Counted from the first letter of the stretch, positions 34,380-47,621 are shown. The stretch: DNA of 64,000 nt from Nilaparvata lugens (GCF_014356525.2 NC_052506.1:13948783-14012782); one strand, 5' to 3'. A program made the numbers and translations. The notes: generated by a model from the sequence alone, not told the origin.

Positions 34380-35090
34380 GCCAGGAAACAGTGATAACCG
34401 ATTCATTTGTTCGGGCCACAATGAAATGCCTGCCGGGGCCGTCAACGCTTGTTTGTCTTGCACATATTGAACGCACGTCGTTTGTGGTCGCAACGTTTTT
34501 ATTATCCCCAAGACTCTTCACAGCTCATTCGCACTATCTCTTTTCTGCTCGTAGGTTTGTCGTAGTTATAAGATTGTGGGATTTAGTGCGGGTATACACA
34601 GAAGAGAGCACCCACGTATTCCGTATTGAGTTTGCTACTCAATTGCACAGACCACCCTATATTTTCTCTCACTGACGCTCTCTCTGTCTTTCCTTTACTC
34701 TCTCACTTCTTGGATTCGCTCAATCAGATAGAGTCGCGTGCTGACTCTACTGACTCAACTGTCAATAGCGACATCTCGACTTGCGTTATTGTTAGGTCTT
34801 CGACAAACAAAGCACTCGCAATTTATGGCGTGATCTCCCTTCTCATCGCTTATTATCTCGCTATTCACAAAACGCGCCCAAAAGGGCCGGACCCCCAATT
34901 CAATACACACTGTCTTGGACATATAAATAGATTACTTTCCCCGTTCACGCCCGCCTTATCTTTAGTGCTCGTAAACTGTCGTTTTATGCACTCGGTTTTG
35001 CAGCTCTCCTACATCCCATGTCTTAATAAACCTGGAGTGGTTCGAATGTTTGTGGCCTTAGGAAGTCGCAGAGATTAGTATCCAATCGAC
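34380..35090. other. Less AT-rich unassigned region, possible regulatory DNA
   Basis: Several overlapping frames (up to 150 codons at 34626-35078) are open on both strands, but none shows a domain, codon regularity or bounding splice sites. The composition contrasts with the AT-rich flanks, as for the other candidate islands. Confidence 0.25.
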
Positions 35091-36486
35091 TATTGTGAGG
35101 GCGATGCCTTTCAATTAACAAACCAGTCACTCAATACACAGTAACAGTATCTGTTTCGATACTAAGTTTTTCAATACTAATTGACTCAGCTCAGATGTCA
35201 AATACCAATACTAAAACTAGCGTTAGCTTCAACTAAGTATGATCATTTAGCCAAGTATTACCATAGAGAAAAAATAGTGTTAGTTATGCTATTGTTTCTG
35301 GCATTACTAATACACACTAGGACTACTGTCCAAGTATTACTTATACACATGATGAAAACCAAAATATCTCATCAACGAAATTCACAAGCTGACGTATAGC
35401 CAAACTGTAAAGTATAAACAGGACCTGAAAGATGAAGAAACCTTAAGGGTTTGAAAGGTGAAAGGGTAGGTTAGGGGGTTAGGTTTTGCTTTTGAATGGC
35501 GAAATTCTTGTATTATTAAAATGTTTTGATAGTTAAGAAGCAATAAAGCTTGCATCCCAAAACACGTTTGTTATTTGATTTTGTTCGGCTATACATCACC
35601 GTATGATTTTCGGGAATGTGATATTTTGCCTACCACACATGACTCATCTTTTCATTGATTGAATGTATCAAGTTGATTATTAAGAATTATTTCTCCAGGA
35701 ACCACATACACTGATGATCTCTAGATTCACATTCAACAGGATTCAAATTTGAAAAAGAAATCAGAGTCGTATGAAACTGATAATATACAATGATTACTGT
35801 TTATATAGTGGAATACGCGTTACAGTGGTAGCGGAAAATAATAGGAGAACTGCGTTGCCGATTCTCTGCCTTGCCACTGCCTTCTATAGAGGATAGCTGG
35901 TACTGGTATATCTGATGTAATTTCAACTCTTCATTCTTGTTTAAAATAATAATCTATTACATTTCATCCGTCGAGGAAATATATTCTCAATGATTGAATA
36001 ATGAATTTCCATAATTGAGATTGAATATTAAGTTATTCAATTATATTTCTACATTTTTGAAATCAATTTGGAAACGTTTCAGAGCTAGGGAAGGATAGCG
36101 CTATCTGCTTTGTCGAATTATGGACAGGGATAGCAACTCCAATGTTATACTGCCAATAATGTGGACTCATTATAGTAAGGAAGATACCTACAGGCTTGAC
36201 AAAATAGTCACATGCTTGGTTTTATTATGATAGGAAAGATATTAATGAAATACTTTAGGTAGTTAGATAAAGACTTCAAATGGTGGAAAGATGATAATGA
36301 AAGATCTTTAGGTGGCTTCTGAGACAAACAATTTGAATTAACCTGAATAGACGATCGTTAACTGGAACAAGAAATCATTATTTCACAGATGGAAATTCCT
36401 GAGATATTTCATTTATTCAATTGCCAATGAAATAATAATTTATTAGTATTCAATTATAATTATTAATCTTTCTTTTTGTCCGTATC

Positions 36487-36765
36487 ACCATAGAGAAACA
36501 ATAGCGTAAGTGGATATCCCATGGTATAGGGCGTTTATGTCGCAACTTTTACTGTTATCTCAAGCCGATTACTGTTGATTATAGTCGATTTTTACTGTTT
36601 TGTTGGGGTGAGAGTGTATGAACGGCACAATATGAGAGACTACCAGTATCACACAGCTTTACGGGAAAGAATTACATGAACTATCGGCTTGAGATAACAG
36701 TAAAAGTTGCGACATAAACGCCCTATACCATGGGATATCTACTTATGCTATTGTTTCTCTATGGT
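36487..36765. mobile_element. Foldback MITE, CCATAGAGAAACAATAGC ends
   Basis: About 82-bp arms (36488-36570 and 36683-36764) are inverted with few mismatches, beginning CCATAGAGAAACAATAGC and including CCCATGGTATAGGGCGTTTA. The spacer is about 110 bp. CCATAGAGAAAAAATAG at 35261 is a single partial end of the same family. Confidence 0.8.
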
Positions 36766-36999
36766 ATCACTGAAGGCAATGAGGTTGAGCCAAACCTCTA
36801 AAGCTTGAAATAAGATGTGAATGAGTTGATGTGATCGAGGTTGAATACGAATGAATTTAATAAAATAAAAAAAAATTGTTCACGAAGATAAGTATTTTCG
36901 TGATACAGGTATTTTTTTCTACTTAATTTGCATTTTTTCTAATTGTCTACTATTTTATTGAACTCAAGTAAATCATAGTATCATACTGTTGCCTTGCCT

Positions 37000-37340
37000 A
37001 TCTGTTTGGGGAGCACAATCAAGCAGAAACAGTGGGCCTAGAATAACTTTGCAGTCGACTGGGTCAACCTGGCAATCTGTTGGCGAAATCAGATAATATT
37101 GCGAACGATCCAGCGTGAATTTGCCAGGCAAAACAGGGAGGGCCCTCACTCGGACTGGTGACTGCTGGTCTTACGGTTGGAAAAGCATCGCTTAATTATT
37201 GCAATCAAACTGCTCAGAGTGCTGTGCCCTTTTCGCTGTCCACAGATAATTTAATGCTGTTTGACCGAAGGGCTCCAATCATCTACTGCAGGTAGATTTT
37301 GCTAACAACAAATAGAATGGCTGTTCCTGCTGGTCAAGGG
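37000..37340. promoter_or_regulatory. Candidate conserved non-coding island
   Basis: A less AT-rich, repeat-free stretch includes CTTTGCAGTCGACTGGGTC and TGCCAGGCAAAACAGG. No coding support. Confidence 0.22.
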
Positions 37341-38459
37341 GCAGGATAGACAATTGTACGCCTCAACAAGTTCTGATCATAAATTCAAACATACTATCAT
37401 TCAATGAAGTCAGCTATTTGATGGACTTCGATTATAAATCGATGAATCCTGATTTCAATAATAGTTGGAGATCAGATTGAGTTATTTTTATTATTTCAAA
37501 GATAAAAGGGTAGGTTAGGAAGTTAGGTTTTTGCTTTAGGATGGCAGTTATCAGCACTATTGCCTGTGAAGTTTTGTAAGCCTTCAAGATCAACTGACGT
37601 TTCTGTAAGAGTAGTGCTTTATTAAGATCACAATAAGAGAAGATTAGATTCATGAGCATTGCTTTCCACTTTATGCATCACAAATGATATGTTGAAAATT
37701 ATAGGGAGTACCGTTTTAGAAAATGGAGTTGAGGAGATTCAATAGATGTAGATAATATTATTTTCAAATCATAGATTAAATGTATTCTTTTTCAGACTGG
37801 AATATAAAATTTGAAGTTTTAATCAAAAGAATGCCAGAATGAGGAAAGGATAGAATTTTATCTCTACATTCGATTGTATTCTAATTTATCCATGTCTGCA
37901 AACTGTGAATAGCTTCATTTCTCATCTTCTTTTTATTTCAATTTGTATAATATGTGGTAAATATTGTATTGTCTGAAGGAGGACAAATGGGTTTCTATCC
38001 ATATGGGTGTCAAACTATCAAAAGATAAACCGAAAAACTTCAATAAATAACAACCAAACTCATTGAATAGAAAAAAAGTGACATCGACTCTGCCCCCTTC
38101 TTAAAGAGAATCACCTATTCGATTTCCCAATATCACATCATACTATTTTGAATGTAAGTACTCCTATCAAACAGAATGCTAATTCAGCAACCTTTAATAC
38201 AGAAATACAAAATTACCATTCCAAAATATCTGGGAGTTTGCCAAGAGATTCTGTTGAGTAATAAACAGTAGAGCTGTAATTTGAAAGCGAGAAAACTAGA
38301 GTTTACTGCTTAGATTCAGTTGGGGATGGTGATTGTTAACATAAACTACCGCGAGAGCATTATTTTGTATTTCACTGCTGCATTCATTCCTCATTTCCTT
38401 GGAGCTCGAACCACAGAAAACAAGATGAAGTCGTTTGTTGAGTAATAATTGGGTGAGGG

Positions 38460-38850
38460 AGGCGGCAATGCTTTCTGGTGCCCAATGCGCTGTCATCTTT
38501 TGTCGGATCTAAGGAGGCTAATGTTCATTATCTGGCCGGCGCACATAGGCGGTAACTTATAGCTCTCATTACTGTTGGCCTGTGTTCTGCTCACAGTGCC
38601 GCCATTATCTCCATTGTGTCTTTTTGTTCGTGGAGTCTTATCGCACGCCAGCCACGGCTCGCGTTTCTTCATTTCCTTTTCATCCTTTCTCCTCATTCCG
38701 ATGATGAGGTCTTGGGTGTTATCTCTCTGAAGGGTTCCGCACCTACTAGATTCCCTTTTCCCTTCCCATCCCTCCCTATCCCCCACCACAACTCGCCCTT
38801 TGTGCCAGCTCGACTTTCTTCAGCTTCTTACGGAAATAAGCCGTAAGAGA
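38460..38850. promoter_or_regulatory. Candidate conserved non-coding island with SOX motif
   Basis: A GC-richer island contains GCCGCCATTATCTCCATTGTG (CATTGTG motif at about 38613) and a C/T-rich stretch (38745-38800). Overlapping frames on both strands are uninformative. Confidence 0.27.
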
Positions 38851-39502
38851 CAATGGAACGAGACCCGAATGTCATTCACGGATTGTATTCTCTCTTAAGA
38901 AAATAAAAAGATTTGAAATTTGGAACAAACAAGAAAGTAAATACTTCTGTAGGTTGCATACATGAAAATTTGAAGTCTACTGGTGATCTAGTGTAGCACT
39001 ACTCAATTTTAGCCTTGATGTTTATAGTCGATATAGCTGATTAGAGGAAAATCTCAAGTGAAAACACCCCTGGATAAAAAATATTAGTAAGGCATTTTTG
39101 TTAAAAGATGAGGCTGAGGGAATAGCCTGATTGTGAGGGGGTGAAGAGACAAATCTTCATCGTAATTCAGCAAATAGTCAAGTATCATTAGTTATATAAC
39201 AGAAATAATCTTGTACTGATTTGAATGCTTGTTTAGACAGTGAGAATGAAAAATGCGCACGACTGTTACTGCCCAAATTCACTGCTCACAAGATTATATT
39301 CACGTTTGGATAACTTCATCTGCAACCTTCATCCTTCAATACAAAACAACCACACCTAATTTGATCATTTGGAATTTTTGCTGGAGAATGCTAGCCCAAA
39401 ACACCATTCAACACTGTAACACTGAACAACTTGCAATAAGGACGCAGAATCAACCTAAGAGCAAAGGATATTCATCAATGCCAGTATAATAATAAGTTGA
39501 AG

Positions 39503-39698
39503 AGAAATGGGAAGAAAAATAAAAATCTCAGTACCCTTTTTGAATTATTTAATCACAACATGTTTCGGACATTGATGCCATTTTCAAGTATTTATTTATT
39601 TACTTCATATCACTTGAAAATGGCATCAATGTCCGAAACATGTTGTGATTGAATAATTCGAAAAGGGTACTGAGATTTTTATTTTTCTTCCCATTTCT
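39503..39698. mobile_element. Foldback element, AGTACCCTTT arms, CATG core
   Basis: The arms AGAAATGGGAAGAAAAATAA and its complement enclose CTCAGTACCCTTTT and AACATGTTTCGGACATTGAT, both mirrored. On the plus strand ATCAC, TTGAAAA, a GG-CAT/ATG-CC stem, GAAA, CATG, TT, GTGAT gives a matching outer stem. The flank AGCCCTATACAGAAAAG recurs after 50752. Confidence 0.75.
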
Positions 39699-39932
39699 AT
39701 GAAAAGTAGCCCTATACAGAAAAGAGATAAATAAGTTGAAGAGTTATCTTGTTCACTTATGATGAAGTCGAAGCCACAACTTTTCGAATTATGTAGCTGA
39801 TGTGGACGAACATTTTAATTCATGTATATCTGACGTCTTACAAGCGCGTTTGATATAGTTCAATGAAAATCATTATTGAAATAGAGCAAAGAAGAATTTT
39901 ACACAACCTATTGGATATACAACCAAAGAAGC

Positions 39933-40163
39933 TACAGATGGAATTAAATAGAGAATGCATTTATTCAAATGCTAATTAATAATTATATAATTATTATTTA
40001 ACGAAAATCCTAAAGTAGTTCCCGGGCTGGCAACTACTTTTTGGATAGTAGTTCTCATCGAATTTCCATCTAGCTGTTAACCCTGTTGTCAATGTCTGCA
40101 GTAGCAGAGGTCTTCGGGGTGATTTGCAGCACTTATTTAGGATTTTCGTTAAATAATAATTAA
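39933..40163. mobile_element. Inverted-end element inserted in a dispersed repeat
   Basis: AATTATTATTTAACGAAAAT (ending CCTAAA) at about 39992-40013 is mirrored by TTTAGGATTTTCGTTAAATA ending near 40163. The middle contains GTAGTTCCCGGGCTGGCAAC. The left shoulder (39933-39990) is the same repeat as 29644-29726. Confidence 0.6.
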
Positions 40164-41631
40164 ACCAAAGAAGCCATTTTATACCTATTGAATACATCAA
40201 AGAAGCATTCTATAAATGCCGTGATTCTATCTACCTCTGACATCGAATTATGAATATCATTTCCAAAAATTAAAATTTTGTTGAATAGTTGAGTAGTAAA
40301 ACGTACGATTTTGCAAAGATTCAATAATTAGAATTGGATAGTATTCAGATGCTTGTTTTGGTGTTTGTAATAGCCTTCTTCAAATTCATGCTTCATTTTT
40401 GAAATTATCTTTTCCCTCCCTCCCAACATCTATTGCCTGCTGGTGTTTGATTGAGAACTTCGGTTGGCATTTTTTCAATCTTTTCTTTACATCTAATTCG
40501 AAATTTTTAATTACTCTATTTCACGCTCAACACTCAACCATAAGCTCAAGCGTTCTCATCTCGGGGTGGTTCAAATGTTGTACATTTCTTTACTAGAAAA
40601 ATAATCTTTAACATCCATAAGATACATCAGTTGGATAATCAGATATTGAACAAAACAATAATTATTGGATGAGATCAATCCATTGAACGAAACCAAACGA
40701 ATGTTGCGAGTTCTTATTCCAGTTTATATTTCGCAGTTTCGAATAAATATTGGAGTTCACCATGATACAAAAAAAGTTGATTTGAATGAGGATAATTTAT
40801 CATTAAATAAATCGAAATCAATTATAATTACTTTAAAGAGATGAGATGATTATAACTGAAATAAGTGAAGTACCGCTAAAGTACCAAATATTTTACTGGG
40901 GTTCCCAAACCCTCCAATGGAACACTGATTAACTATTTCTATCTCATAGTAGCCTACTTCGCTAGCCTACTATTATCTCCAGAATTCCAGATGAACAGAG
41001 AACTGAATGTACATCTTTAATACAGTTCTATGAATAGGAGTGACAACAAGCCACGTTCACAGGACATATGAGAACTGTACAAAACCGCATTATCTCCGAA
41101 TTTGCGGGCCCTATGGCCCGTTTATGCATCAGTATACACATGCTATGGAAAATTAGATAAACAAATGAAAAGTTTGAAACTCATCAGATATGTATTCCAA
41201 AGGCTTGCATTAGTAAGAATGGTTGAGAATAAAGGATAGTCAACAAAGTTAATGTTAGTTTTGAGAAGTCTCCTTTGGACATTTTTACTGTACTTGAACA
41301 GTAGACTGAAAGAAGCTCTTCTCTAAAAGTAAGAAGGCTGATGTGTTAATCTCCAGCATTTTGGAATAATGTCGAGCTTGACAAGTTCTATAATCTTAAT
41401 ATACTTGAAAACAATTATTAGAACTTTAAAAACTGCGAAATATAAACTGTAATAAGAACTCGCAACATTCGTTTAATAATATTGATTTCGTTCAATAAAT
41501 TGGTCTCATTTAATGATCATTGTTTCGTTCAATATCTGTGCTTTTCAACTGAGGTATCTTAATGATGACATACCTGCTATTCTTGGAAGTACGATTATGG
41601 AAAAATGCGATATCAAACAAAACAATTGATA

Positions 41632-41717
41632 TAATTATTATTTAACGGATTTTCGTTAAATAATAATTATATATTAATTAGCATTTGAATTAATGCACTC
41701 TCTATTTAATTCCATCT
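41632..41717. repeat. Dispersed repeat, ACAGATGGAATTAAATAGAG family, inverted copy
   Basis: TTATTTAACG meets its own complement CGTTAAATAA directly, followed by the inverse of the 29644 shoulder (CTCTATTTAATTCCATCTG). It looks like a copy lacking the interior present at 39933-40163. Confidence 0.6.
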
Positions 41718-42324
41718 GAAAACAATTGAATTGTATAAATTTTGATTAATGTACATAACACTCTACAAAATTGAATCAGATTCCAAATACAGTATATTAA
41801 AAGAATGTTTTTCACTCTCTCAAGACACGAGTTTTGAACCATCATCATAAATAATATGATGGTGAGTTGACAATCTGACAGTAAATTATTGTAGAAAAAT
41901 GTTATTCATAAACATTACAGAGTATAGTTCTGGAAGAAACAAGATTATATCCAAGGTAGTTATTTATATATCCCTTATATTCTATGTAACTTCTAACTTG
42001 AGTATATCCATCTCATCAGTTTCCTTACGCATACTTTACGCATACTTTGCTCATACCTTACGCATATTTAAGTGGAAATATAACTAAAAATCTGTAAAAT
42101 CAGTTTCGATTCTCATAATACCGAGGCTGAAATCGAATGGTTGCTGACTACTCGTTTTGCACGCTGAACACGAATACATTAGTAGCGTCCACTAGACGTC
42201 CACCAGCTACTACGGAAAAGTTGAGTTTTTGAGTTCCTGAAATTTCCAATCTTGTGTTCCCGTACAAGCCCAGCTTGGGCGGTGAAAAAAGTCGCCGCTA
42301 CTATAAAATGTTTGTATAAAATAA

Positions 42325-44600
42325 GTTGAGGCTTGGTCCTCAAACATAAGAGATTACAGCGTTGCCAAATTATGTGGAATTGCTACTTTCTAAAATTTCT
42401 ATTTTAACCACATAGTTTTATGTAGAATTCCATCCCCAATATTCCAGTAGTTCTAAAAGAGTTTCAGGGTTGAAGGATTAAAAGGGAATTCAATTTTTGA
42501 TAAAATTTAAAACATTGCTAAAATATGTATATCTTTGGAATATCACTCCCCTCAAAATTATAATGGGATGTCAGAATTTTATATCAAAATAACAGGGAGA
42601 ATGTCGTCTCTTTCCTATTGGTGTCTGAATCATTTTTCCCGACCCATAGTTATTTTTTAGTTGATGATTATGTTTGTCCATGTTTTCGACAGGATGGAGA
42701 ATTTTCTGTTTTAAAAGATGTGGTGAAAGCAAAATGTTTCTCAGAAATAATTGAAATTATTTTCCAATTATTGTCAAAAATAGTCGAAAGATCGTATTTT
42801 GGTCTCTTAGAAATTTTAAAGTTAGGAGAGCGGCTGCATCGTAGTATGTATTGTATGCCAAGGCCCGCCGCAAAGTAGACCCACGCAAACCGCCGTGGGA
42901 TATTTTGTAAACCATTGCTATAGAATTATTCATAATCAATCAGCTGACAAGTGATTCATTACCAGTATTACACAGATGTCTAGATAGAGAAGCCTAGCAA
43001 TGGTTTATAAAGCATCCCACGGCGTGGGTTGCTTTTAGTGGATTAGCGTGGGTCTACTATGCGGCGGCCTAAAGGCTGGTAATTAACAATAAACAATATT
43101 CTTAATAATTATTTGACTGAAATATTTCAACTGCAAGCAGCTTGTTGCAATGGGAAAGGCTTCCATGCAGCATTGCTTGAATTCTTCGAGTCGAGGTTGT
43201 CATTTTCACAATTTAAAATAGATATGTCACTTATCACACAAATATTGAATGTTGATCTATATAAGCACTTAAATAATAAACCTTATCCCGGACCACTTCC
43301 TCATAGACTCTAAGATTGGTAGAAAAACTAAACTAGAAATAAAAACCTGGACATAGAGTAACTTTTTCTTCCATATCGACGTATGAGTTTCTCGGGATTT
43401 CTGGTCAAACTACTGTTTGCAAGGCCAATTCTTTTAGATACATTTGTTAAAAGTGGACTCGCTTACAATTTTTGCACCTTTTTTTCTCTTTTTTTCTACT
43501 TTCTTCTGCAATACTTCACTTTTCTTCTCCTGTTCACCCTTCATTCCTTACTTTTATACCATCTACCTGCCTATTACATGGGAAACCATTGTTGGCTAGG
43601 TATTTTTCGTCCTTTCTTCCTTTTCAGCACACCCCGTCATGAAGCCTGTTTTTGTATTTTATTAGAAATTTATTTTCGATTGTGATTTTTCTGTGTTTTG
43701 ATTTCTTCTATGTATATTGTATTGTGTTAGTTTGAATAATATTGATTGATTGAATTAATAATCATGTGGCTTGCAGTCGCTGAATTTTTCAAACGTTCTG
43801 TCTCATGTCTTTGTTGGTTCCAGCTATTGATAGCATAAATACTACAGTATATGGTAGCACACCATTCAGCCGCTCTTTGTACCTTGAAACTCATGAAAGG
43901 CCGAAATACGTCCTACCGACTAAGTTTGACAATTGGAAAAATAATATCTATCATGTCTGAGAAACTTTCACGCTTTCACCACCCACTTATCCTTTAAAAC
44001 AAAAAAAGTTTCTAGTTATGTCACAAATTGCATGTTTTCTGCTCGAAATGTCGTGAGTTTGACGAACAAAATTAACAAAAAAATAACTATGGGGCGGATC
44101 AAAATGATCCAGACACCAATAGAAAGAAGACATTCTTCTCGTTATTTTGCAATAAAATTCTCACTTATTATGACACTTCATATTTCTGAGAGAAGTTATA
44201 TTCAAAAGAAATACAAATTTTCACGAATTTCATAAAAAAACATTCAATTTCCTTTCAATCATTCAACCCTGAAACTCTATCAGAACTACTTGAATATCTG
44301 GGATTATAATATTTCACATAAAACTCTGTAGTTGAATTAGAAATTTGAGAAAGTTGCAATTTTACACAATTTGGCATCGCTGTAATTTCTCCGGATGGAG
44401 GGCCAAGTCTCAACTTTTAAAAAATTCAATTTCCTTTCAATCATTCAACCCTGAAACTTCATCAAAACTACTGGAATATCTGGAATTATAATATTCTACA
44501 TAAAATTTTGCGTTTGAATTAAAAATTTGAGAAAGTTGCAATTTTACACAGTTTGGCATCGCTGTAATTTCTCCCGATGAAGGGCCAAGTCCCTGTGTTC
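42325..44600. mobile_element. Long inverted-repeat element (about 2.3 kb)
   Basis: The left arm (about 42325-42665) and right arm (about 44073-44415) are inverted and diverged. Shared blocks include TATTGGTGTCTG and TTTCAGGGTTGAA. The outer part of the right arm is duplicated in tandem with a 183-bp period (44241 and 44424). The centre has no recognisable transposase, and a smaller MITE (42861-43070) is inserted near the left arm. It is probably a degraded non-autonomous element. Confidence 0.6.
42861..43070. mobile_element. MITE with AGGCCGCCGCATAGTAGAC-type ends
   Basis: AGGCCCGCCGCAAAGTAGAC (continuing CCACGC) at the left is mirrored by GCGTGGGTCTACTATGCGGC at the right. The inner pair AAACCATTGCTA / TAGCAATGGTTT and the CCGTGGGAT / ATCCCACGG pair extend the arms to about 65 bp. 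It is inserted in the larger inverted-repeat element. Confidence 0.75.
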
Positions 44601-45084
44601 AGCATTCTCCACTATAAACAAATCACAAAGGGAAGGATTTCTTGTGAACGAACGGACACTCTAGCGCTATCAGGCGGAGCTCTCTGTACTCGTTGTGATA
44701 GAAGTGCTTAAATTCGCCAACAGAGCGCAGCATCCACACGATTTTCATACATTGGCTTTTTCAAAAGTCTCCACAGTGACTTCAGGAACATTCATATTTT
44801 GCACGTATTACATTAGGAGACCATTCTGGGATATCAGTGGTGTCCATGTGAAAATCAGGATGGGACACCAGCGAGATACCGAAGGTGTACCAATGGTGAC
44901 TGGGTTGGCTACCCGAGTGAGCCCAGCCGGACACCACAATCTGGTGTTTTGTCACCAAAATAATATGATGTCCCTATTATAATTATTGTGAACGTAATAA
45001 GGTTAAATGCCCCACGATTTGATAGATCACTTGGTGTCAGAGCCTGGAGCCCTGAAGAGCTTAATGGATATACAAGATACTGTA

Positions 45085-45266
45085 TATTGAATGAAAAAGA
45101 CTAAGAAATTATCAAAAAACCACAGATTTATTGATAATCATTAGAAAGACCGGTTTCGGTTATTACACCATTGTCAATCTCTGAGAAACTCAGACCGAAA
45201 CCGGTCTCTTTAAGTATCAATAAATCTGTGGTTTTTTGACAATTTTAGTCCTTTTTATTCAATATT
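45085..45266. mobile_element. Foldback element, CCGG core
   Basis: TATTGAATGAAAAAGACTAA and CCACAGATTTATTGATA are mirrored at the right. On the minus strand near 45180 the order is AGAGA, TTGACAA, stem, GAAA, CCGG, TC, TTTCT. The palindromic tetramer and GUC triplet are intact, but the CUGANGA part is mutated. Confidence 0.7.
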
Positions 45267-45348
45267 AATAATTTTCACAATATCAACTTCTCAACTACAC
45301 AAAAACAAAAGATACTGTATATTGTCTTTTTTCTTTAGGGCTACTTTT

Positions 45349-45500
45349 AATATAAATAAAAAAATTCTGAATACCCTCATAAATTATTTTGACACTACCA
45401 ACATGTTTCGGCTATTAATCAGAACCAATCTAATTAGTAGCCGAAACATGTAGTGACAAAATGATTTATAAGGGTACTCAGATTCATATTTTTATTTATA
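45349..45500. mobile_element. Foldback element, AGTACCC-like arms, CATG core
   Basis: AATATAAATAAAAAAATTCT / GAATACCCTCATAAATT is mirrored by AATGATTTATAAGGGTACTC and TTTTTATTTATA. Each arm has CCGAAACATGT. It is preceded by AGGGCTACTTTT as in the 4082 copy. On the minus strand the core reads CTGATTA...GAAACATGTT. Confidence 0.65.
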
Positions 45501-45509
45501 AGATACTGT

Positions 45510-47615
45510 ATATCATGTATACATATTGAAGTACAGAATTCATGAAAAATGATCCAAGATTGTTAACAACAATTATTCACAAGTTTAATAAAATGAAGTC
45601 ACAGATATTCAATAGTGATTTATATTTTTGAGTAAAAGTGAGATCCAAAATCACATCCACCGTAAAATTAGTTTATTCGTTAGGTAGACTATCGATTCAA
45701 AGGACTGTCAATTGATCCTAGACACTACCTCCGTTACGGAGGTAGTGTCCTAGATCGATTGATTCGTTTAGAACAAAAACAAAGAATTCTAACCTCAAAA
45801 TGTACATGCAAACTTTTATTTTTTATGATCTGCCAAGGAATTCTCATTATTGTTGAATTACAATTTTGCATGATTTTCTTATCGCTTAAAGATAACCTGA
45901 TTTCTCTTTATCATGAATAACATTCGATTTTACTTGAGCGGTAACTTGACTAGGCTATCTATTCTTTTTATTTTATAATTCTATTAAAGCTCAATAGTTT
46001 ATATTAAAAGTATTTTGTGGTGTTAAAATACCACGTGACATAATGAAATAATAAGCTATTCTGGAACTTTATTAATGCCAGAATTTTCGAAGTGAAATCC
46101 ACTTTACCCAATCTTTATTTGGAATACACATAAATTATTGAGACACTCCATATCACAATGATAAGTTGACTTTTTGGCTCACATTAACAATTCCAAACCT
46201 ACGTGAATTTTCTACAGTTGATTCTAAATCAACCATTCTAATACTATTCAACCATAGTATCTTTCACTAACTGCATTGTAAACACTCACTGCTGGAGATC
46301 GATGGGCTAACTCTTTCTTTGACTATTTTTCCAATTGCGAATTTTCCGGTGCGGCCCTTGAATTGATAGAACTGAATATTTTTAGCTGGTTATTTCAATA
46401 TTTTTGTTTTTAATATTTTCTCTGTGGTTGAATTTGATTCACTTATATTATCATCAGCTTCTCCCTTCTTCATCAATATCTTAGTGGGATAGAACAAGCA
46501 GGGAATGCTAACTGACTGATTCTTTATTTCCTATGGTTTTTTCTTCTAGAATAAACACTTCATCGCTTTTGATGGAATCAAAATATGATTTAATCGAAGA
46601 GAAACATTTTCAAAAAGTTTCAACAGTATTCTGGGGTTAAACAATTCCCGCTTCTCATTCTTTTATAGCTCGATAATGCACTTTTCAATTAATTACCGTA
46701 TAAATCTTAAAGATAGATAGAATGGAAGTGTCTCTATGTTGAATAATGCTTTTACATCCAGTAAACAGTAACTTGTTTGTATAAAGTGCTATAATAGAAG
46801 TGGTTCATTAGATAAATATGGATGTAAGTGACATAGGAAGAGACAATGACAAAGTACTCCAGCATGTTTTGAACGTGAAATATAGCTTTCAGCCAGATTA
46901 AAGGATCAGACTCAGTTAAAAGGTCCAAGCCGCTCAATTAAACTGACCAACAGCCCAACAAATTTAGTGATGTATCACAAAAGAGTTCGTTAGAAAAGAC
47001 ATTCAACTGTTATAAATAACTATACTTTAGTCAACCGACCATGAAAAATATATCTGGTTCTATTCTACAAACATTGAACAGATTTCTTCTGCCTGATGAC
47101 GCAACAATCACAAATCATCTAAAATCTATGTGCATTGAGGGATTAAAAACCACGTTTGTTTCGGCATCAGAGCAGTTTAACAAAAAGATCGACAGTTCCT
47201 CATCTGATTCAGCTTCTGCGGTTTAAGAAAATTAGATTAGAATAAACGAATCTTTTGAAATAATTTAATTTGCTGTATTTTAACCTCAATAATTTAGCTG
47301 TAACAAGTTTTGTGAATGTTCACTAATACATTATTCAGGGTTCATAGATCGGGATACTCTGATGTAATAGCAGGAATTAAAACCTTATCAAACTCCGAAT
47401 AATTAGGCTATGTCTTTATTTCGACTTATAAACTTTCCAATTATTTCTTTACAAGCAATGGTGATCTGAATGGGCGTCTGGACTCTTACTAGTCTTCATG
47501 AGGTGATTAATAATAATTGTAATAAAAAATTCATAATTCCGATCAATCCCTATACCATGTCTACACAAGCATCGATTGTATCCTAATCCCATCAATCCCT
47601 ATCCCATGTCTGCAC
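45510..47615. other. Unassigned AT-rich intergenic DNA
   Basis: A 61-codon plus frame at 47041-47226 opens with ATG and ends in a Ser-rich tail, but it has no known motif. No repeat family or RNA gene was recognised. A small palindrome GACACTACCTCCGTTACGGA / GGTAGTGTC lies at about 45720-45750. Confidence 0.35.
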
Positions 47616-47621
47616 ATATTA

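Noticed and set aside
34626..35078. 150-codon plus frame
   Set aside because: No domain, low codon regularity, overlapping open frames on both strands and no splice or promoter context.
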